Positions 37,276 through 41,501 of a stretch of 41,501 bases of DNA are shown piece by piece. The stretch covers positions 1 through 41,501 of the forward strand of contig JALSNQ010000009.1 in assembly GCA_026986905.1 (NCBI GenBank), given 5' to 3'. A program made the position numbers and the translations under genes. The notes beneath the pieces were generated by a model. The model was not told where the DNA came from. It searched no databases and was given only the letters and a program-made list of their open reading frames with translations. Each line of letters begins with the position of its first letter. Within the stretch, counting starts at the first letter, position 1. Source of the DNA: Thermofilaceae archaeon. Its GTDB lineage: Archaea > Thermoproteota > Thermoprotei > Thermofilales > Thermofilaceae.

Positions 37276-38679
37276 ATGCCTCTAAAAAAGGACATAGCGA
37301 CGCTCAACCCCCACAGCAACATCGCAGTAGCCACGCTGTGGACGATGAAAGACGTGGTGGTCAAGCGTCTAGGCGGCGCCGCCGGCAAGGTGAACACTGT
37401 AGGCACGCTCTACACTAGGCGCGGCATAAACTACCTCCTACAGACACTGGGAGAGCACACAGAGATAGACACACTCATAGTCTTCGGCTCAGACCTCTCC
37501 GGCAGCGGGGAGGCACTGGTAAGGCTCTTCACCAGGGGCGAGGCCGACGGGTTCAGGCTCGCATGGCCCATCGAGACTATAAGGCCTATACTGGAGAGGG
37601 TCAGGCTCATAGACCTCAGGGACGCGTTCAAGGCAGGCGACTGGGACGCCCTGCGCAGGGCCGTGGAGGAGAACTACCGCCCAGCCGGCCCCCGGGACGC
37701 CCCACTCCACCTGGAGATCGTGGAGCCCGAGGGCGTCGAGAGCTGGCCCATACAGCTCTCTGGCCACCTGGTCTTCGAGTACAGCCTCTTCAGGGCGTGG
37801 GTCAAGGTCGTGGACGCGGCGATGCGGCTCGGGTACGTGAAGGAGACAGAGTACGGCGAGCGGCAGAAACAGCTCCTCAACGTAGTCGTGACCCTCAAGA
37901 CGCCCCGGGAGCCCTCGCTGGAGAGGAGGTTTACCCGCTACATCCCAGCCGACGAGTTCAAGAGACACGTGGACAGCCTCCTCACCCCCGAGAGGCCCCG
38001 GGGGACGTCCTACACCTACGGTGAGAGGCTCAGGGCGCACCCAGCCGCCGGCGACCAGCTACAACTCCTCATAGACAAGCTGGCCTCCTCCCCCTCCACC
38101 AGGAGGGCCGTGGCCGTGACCTGGCTCCACGGCGTAGACGGCAGCTCGGAGAACCCGCCCTGCCTCCTGCTCATACAAGGGGACGTCACAGGGGGCCGCT
38201 ACAACCACACAGCCTACTTCAGGAGCCACGACCTCTACAGGGGGTGGCCCCTAAACGCCTACGGCCAGCTAGTCCTAGCCCACCGCATAGCCGCCGCGCT
38301 CAGGGACAAGGGCCTAGACGTGGAGCCGGGCTTCATAACGATAATAAGCGGGGCCGCCCACGTCTACGAGCACGACTGGGGGGATGCGGCCCGCCTCCTG
38401 GAAGAAGAGGCCCGCGCGGCGCACGCAGCCTTCGTGCCAGACCCCCGCGGCAACTTCCACGTATACGTCGAGGGAGGCGGAGTAGTGGTGGAGCACAGAG
38501 ACCCGCTCGACAGGCTCGCGGCGAGATACGTGGTGAGGGATCCGAGGAGGCTCGCGGAGAGGCTGGGGCTCGACAGCCTCCTCTCTATGCCGAGCCACGC
38601 GGCCTATCTCGCTAGAGAGGTGACAAGGGCCTGGATGAGCCTCCGCATCGGGAAGGAATATGTACAGGACAAGGTATAA
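37276..38679 (+). CDS. thymidylate synthase-like protein with N-terminal MtrA/DUF4346-like domain
   Basis: C-terminal ENPPCLLLIQGDV...YFRSHDLYRGWPLNAYGQ...ISGAAHVYEHDW matches ThyA-fold motifs; N-terminal NPHSNIAVATLW...VGTLYTRRGINYLLQTLGEHTEIDTLIVFGSDLSGSGEALVRLF. Confidence 0.85.
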   Translation: MPLKKDIATLNPHSNIAVATLWTMKDVVVKRLGGAAGKVNTVGTLYTRRGINYLLQTLGEHTEIDTLIVFGSDLSGSGEALVRLFTRGEADGFRLAWPIETIRPILERVRLIDLRDAFKAGDWDALRRAVEENYRPAGPRDAPLHLEIVEPEGVESWPIQLSGHLVFEYSLFRAWVKVVDAAMRLGYVKETEYGERQKQLLNVVVTLKTPREPSLERRFTRYIPADEFKRHVDSLLTPERPRGTSYTYGERLRAHPAAGDQLQLLIDKLASSPSTRRAVAVTWLHGVDGSSENPPCLLLIQGDVTGGRYNHTAYFRSHDLYRGWPLNAYGQLVLAHRIAAALRDKGLDVEPGFITIISGAAHVYEHDWGDAARLLEEEARAAHAAFVPDPRGNFHVYVEGGGVVVEHRDPLDRLAARYVVRDPRRLAERLGLDSLLSMPSHAAYLAREVTRAWMSLRIGKEYVQDKV

Positions 38680-38689
38680 TGTTCCGCTT

Positions 38690-38984
38690 CATCTAAAAGG
38701 CGGCCTATGCTGCACCCAGTTTTTACACTACTTTTTTGAATGAATATAGGGAGTTTTGCTGTGTATGGGGCTTTATGTCCACGCAGTCCCTACTCTATAA
38801 GTAATTTTTCATTACATCTGTTTTATTAATGATATCAATAGAATAGTATTGAATAATTACTAAATAAAAGTATAGTTTTTAGTAAAAGAAAGAAATAAAA
38901 AGCACTAAACAGGTTATCTACCTGGACTCGAACGTAGTAGTCAAAAACGCGAATCTAGAAAAACCACGTAAAAAATAAAACGAA
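38690..38984. other. AT-rich intergenic island upstream of tRNA-Ala
   Basis: About 300 bp of A/T-rich non-coding sequence in a GC-rich context. Confidence 0.65.
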
Positions 38985-39061
38985 GGGCCGGTAGCTCAGG
39001 CTGGGAGAGCGTCCGGTTGGCATCCGGGAGGTCGGGGGTTCAAGTCCCCCCCGGTCCACCA
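38985..39061 (+). tRNA. tRNA-Ala (anticodon GGC), CCA encoded, no intron
   Basis: gggccgg acceptor pairs with ccggtcc; anticodon arm TCCGG-TTGGCAT-CCGGG; T arm GGGGG-TTCAAGT-CCCCC; discriminator A plus CCA. Confidence 0.95.
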
Positions 39062-39182
39062 TTTTGTGGTTTTGGGCGAAGTTTGCGGATGCTTCAACAA
39101 ATGCGTTTTTGTAACTAAGGTCTGTGGAATGTCCCGCTGAGGCGAGTTAATGTTGCCGGCGCCCGGTGTATCGTTTGTCTTG

Positions 39183-39854
39183 TTATTTTGGCGTGTGGAG
39201 GTTTTTGAGGCTGTTTCTAGATGGCTCGTGTGATGCGAATTTTAGGGCTTTTTTCCTCAGTTTATCGGCGATGGCTAGGTATTCTTTTTCAGTAATTTCA
39301 CGATATATAGGTTTGTTTTCTCTCTTTAGGCCGATTTTTACGTATATTTTTCCCTTCTTTTCGGCGAACATTGTACAATAATGGAGCATGCAGTTGACGG
39401 GTTTCATGTACCCTTTTTCCTGTAGGGCGCATTTGGCCGTCTCTGTATCTAGGAAGACGCATCTCCCAGCTGTGTCTGTGTCGAGGAGCAGGATCTCCAA
39501 TTCGCCGTAGCGTTTTGTGGGTATACTCTTTCGGGGTAGCTTGTCCCTGTAATAGGGTGGCAGTTCGTGGGGGAAGGCGAATGCGGCGCTGTTCCTGGCG
39601 CAGCAGAGTCCGCAGGCGGGGCATAGCATGCGGAAGCTTTCTTCTAGTACCGCTCCCTGTATCTCTTGGAAGGCCCAGGAGTGGCGGGGGCTCGGCGCTG
39701 GCATATTGAATACTGGGAGTAGCCTGCCGGTTCCCGGGTGGTAGTATACGCCTATAAAGTTTTTCTTGTAGTGGCTTGCGGCGTATAGTGCCGCGTAGGC
39801 TTGGGAGGCCTTTTTGGCGTTTTTTAGTGCGTATAGGTGAGGCATTTTTATCAT
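39183..39854 (-). CDS. YkgJ-family (CxxCxxCC) putative metal-chelating protein
   Basis: CPACGLCCARNSAAF...CVFLDTETAKCALQEKGYMKPVNCMLHYC. Confidence 0.8.
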   Translation of the reverse strand: MIKMPHLYALKNAKKASQAYAALYAASHYKKNFIGVYYHPGTGRLLPVFNMPAPSPRHSWAFQEIQGAVLEESFRMLCPACGLCCARNSAAFAFPHELPPYYRDKLPRKSIPTKRYGELEILLLDTDTAGRCVFLDTETAKCALQEKGYMKPVNCMLHYCTMFAEKKGKIYVKIGLKRENKPIYREITEKEYLAIADKLRKKALKFASHEPSRNSLKNLHTPK

Positions 39855-39956
39855 CGGCGGCTATTTTCTGTCCGTCAAAGATTCTGTTTTATGTTACTGG
39901 GGGTTGGGGCGGGGAATGTTAATATCGGTTTTCCCTAGACTCTATATGAGTCTTAC

Positions 39957-40217
39957 ATGCGTGTGGACCTTATTGTGGTCGCGCGTATACTTGACGCTCT
40001 CCACGAGGAGGGGCGGATGAAGAAAACTAGGCTGCAGCTATATAGTAGGCTAAATTATCCTGCTTTTAAGAGGTATCTTGAATGGCTTGTTGAAAGAGGC
40101 CTTGTGAGGGTTGCTAGGGAGAAGGACGGCGAGTACGTGGAGCTTACGGAGAGGGGTAGGAGTAGCTATGAGACGCTAGTCGTGTGGGTCAAGCGTTACG
40201 TTGGAGAAAAGCTCTAG
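39957..40217 (+). CDS. small winged-helix DNA-binding protein
   Basis: LDALHEEGRMKKTRLQLYSRLNYPAFKRYLEWLVERGLVRVAREKDGEYVELTERGRS. Confidence 0.8.
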   Translation: MRVDLIVVARILDALHEEGRMKKTRLQLYSRLNYPAFKRYLEWLVERGLVRVAREKDGEYVELTERGRSSYETLVVWVKRYVGEKL

Positions 40218-40349
40218 GCCTTTTCCTACTCCGGGGACGCTGTTTCGTGCTTCCCGGTGTAGCGTTTCTGGTGGTTCGCCTAGTGCCCGGTGTAGTTGAT
40301 AGGTTCCCCGTGTCTAATATATGTAAGATATAATTTATATATGGGTTGT

Positions 40350-40360
40350 GTGATTATCAC
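40350..40360. promoter_or_regulatory. candidate ArsR operator, perfect palindrome GTGAT-T-ATCAC
   Basis: 12 bp upstream of ATG 40372, just downstream of TATA-like tataatttatatat (40329-40342), so near the predicted TSS. Confidence 0.5.
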
Positions 40361-40371
40361 TTGATGGCTGA

Positions 40372-40677
40372 ATGGGAGCTAGAGATGAGCTCAAAAAGCT
40401 TGCAGAGGTGTTGCAGGTGCTCGCGAACCCCGTGAGGCTTGAGATATTGGCGCTGCTCTCCGTAAGGCCCCGCTACGCCTACGAGCTTTCAAAGAAGCTT
40501 AAACTCTCGTATCCCCTGGTACATCTCCACCTGAGGGTTCTAGAGAAGGCGGGGCTCGTGGAGAGTACCTACGTTCCAGGGCCCAGGACTAAGAGGGTGT
40601 ATAGGGTGAAGAACTTTGTAGTCGAGATATCGCCTGAGAGGATGCGTGAGCTGGGTGAAGGCCTTGAAGGCGAGTAG
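40372..40677 (+). CDS. ArsR-like winged-helix transcriptional regulator
   Basis: LAEVLQVLANPVRLEILALLSVRPRYAYELSKKLKLSYPLVHLHLRVLEKAGLVESTYVPGPRTKRVYRV. Confidence 0.9.
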   Translation: MGARDELKKLAEVLQVLANPVRLEILALLSVRPRYAYELSKKLKLSYPLVHLHLRVLEKAGLVESTYVPGPRTKRVYRVKNFVVEISPERMRELGEGLEGE

Positions 40678-41014
40678 CGTTGTGATTGGGATCATAGGGA
40701 TCGCCGCAGGCCTCGCATTGATGGTGTATCTCCCATACCAGGTTATCGAGAAGGTCTCGGCGAAGCAGCTGGATCCCGTCTTTGGCGCAGTGGTCATTCT
40801 CTTGCTGCTATTAGCTGGCGGTGTTTTGAGCTTCTTCACGCTTGTCCTTCCTATACTGGAGTTTATGGGTGAGGAGGAGGGAGGCGAGGAGGAGGTGGAG
40901 GAGAAGCTTACAATGTACCGGGCGAGGCAGAGGGCTATGCTGGAGGAGCTTGATGAGATAGAGAGGACGCTGGAGGAGATACGGGACATATTGAAGAAGG
41001 GGATGGGGGAATGA
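40646..41014 (+). CDS. small membrane protein with C-terminal coiled coil
   Basis: Two hydrophobic segments (VVIGIIGIAAGLALMVYLPY; VFGAVVILLLLLAGGVLSFFTLVLPILEF), acidic linker, then RARQRAMLEELDEIERTLEEIRDILKKGMGE; overlaps the upstream and downstream genes. Confidence 0.83.
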   Translation: MSWVKALKASSVVIGIIGIAAGLALMVYLPYQVIEKVSAKQLDPVFGAVVILLLLLAGGVLSFFTLVLPILEFMGEEEGGEEEVEEKLTMYRARQRAMLEELDEIERTLEEIRDILKKGMGE

Positions 41015-41139
41015 GCGGGGAACTCAAGTACGCGGACTTGTCTGATGAAGAGGTTGAAGAGCTTATACTCAAGAGGCTCCGGGAAATAAAGGAGCTTCTC
41101 AGGGAGATAAGGGACATCTTCAAGGAGGTGGAGTCTTGA
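41011..41139 (+). CDS. 42-aa coiled-coil microprotein (not in ORF track)
   Basis: My translation: MSGELKYADLSDEEVEELILKRLREIKELLREIRDIFKEVES*; ATGA overlap with the upstream stop and TGATG overlap with the downstream start. Confidence 0.8.
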   Translation: MSGELKYADLSDEEVEELILKRLREIKELLREIRDIFKEVES

Positions 41140-41501
41140 TGGCCGACAAGTTCGACAAGTACATGAAGGCTTTGAAGGGCGGGGCCTCCCCGGTAGAGGG
41201 GGATGAGGTCTCTATTGCCGGGGCCGGCGTAATCCAGGGAGGCACGTACAAGGTCGTGAAGGCCAGTGGCAGCCTGAAGGTGCAGGGGCCTATGAGGGCC
41301 CGGGAGTTTAGGGTGGCAGGCAGTGCAAGGGTTGAGGGAGACCTTACGGCCGACCTAGTCAAGGTGAGCGGGGCCATAAGGGTTGAGGGGTCGCTTAGGG
41401 GGGACACGGTGAAGATTTCTGGCTCCGCTAAGGTTTCCGGCGTGGTGGCCGGCGGCCTTGTCTCCGTGGCGGGTGGTTTGAAATCGGGCGGCGTTGAGGC
41501 C
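41139..41501 (+). CDS. bactofilin-like / polymer-forming beta-solenoid protein, truncated by the window end (not in ORF track)
   Basis: My translation shows ~17-aa repeats: VKASGSLKVQGPMRAREF / RVAGSARVEGDLTADLV / KVSGAIRVEGSLRGDTV / KISGSAKVSGVVAGGLV. Confidence 0.8.
   Translation, partial: MADKFDKYMKALKGGASPVEGDEVSIAGAGVIQGGTYKVVKASGSLKVQGPMRAREFRVAGSARVEGDLTADLVKVSGAIRVEGSLRGDTVKISGSAKVSGVVAGGLVSVAGGLKSGGVEA

Noticed and set aside
37489-38040. 183-aa minus ORF and the 37563-38024 plus-frame ORF within the TS-like gene
   Set aside because: Pro/Arg/Gly-rich shadow translations of a high-GC gene; the ThyA-like frame is clearly the coding one.
38919-38945. Full second tRNA gene on the minus strand in the AT island
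   Set aside because: Only a T-arm-like string is present; the stem does not pair well and there is no acceptor or anticodon arm.

Overview
The window is a GC-rich, gene-dense archaeal (crenarchaeal) chromosome segment. Gene content and protein style suggest a Thermofilum/Infirmifilum-like member of Thermoproteota, but this is inference and no database was searched. The left ~33 kb is mostly housekeeping: ribosomal L1 and L10/P0, alaS, DUF434, NAC-alpha, a CDP-alcohol phosphatidyltransferase, rtcA, a DUF62 SAM hydrolase, Cgi121, a THUMP protein, a one-zinc-ribbon TFS/RpoM-like protein, ABCE1, Alba, GH57, glycerate 2-kinase, OB-fold SSB, an Lhr helicase, a nucleoside hydrolase/ribokinase/ECF-S-like operon, an NSUN-type methyltransferase, a CPBP protein, GDPD, class II HMG-CoA reductase, a Kef-like antiporter with an unknown partner, SufS, and pheS-pheT-HAD-methyltransferase. 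The right part holds an AT-rich intergenic island, an orphan exported protein, NreA, KptA, an aldo/keto reductase, a thymidylate-synthase-like fusion protein, a second AT island with tRNA-Ala(GGC), a YkgJ-type Cys-cluster protein and two small HTH regulators. The window ends inside what I consider its most interesting locus: an apparently autoregulated ArsR, membrane coiled-coil protein, 42-aa coiled-coil microprotein and bactofilin-like beta-solenoid cassette. The last two ORFs are absent from the supplied track. Other second-look items are the MtrA/DUF4346-like::ThyA-like fusion, a P0 protein without the usual stalk tail and with no L12 gene next to it, the TFS-like protein lacking the catalytic zinc ribbon, and interlocked divergent promoters at nreA/kptA. 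No CRISPR array, rRNA or transposon was seen.
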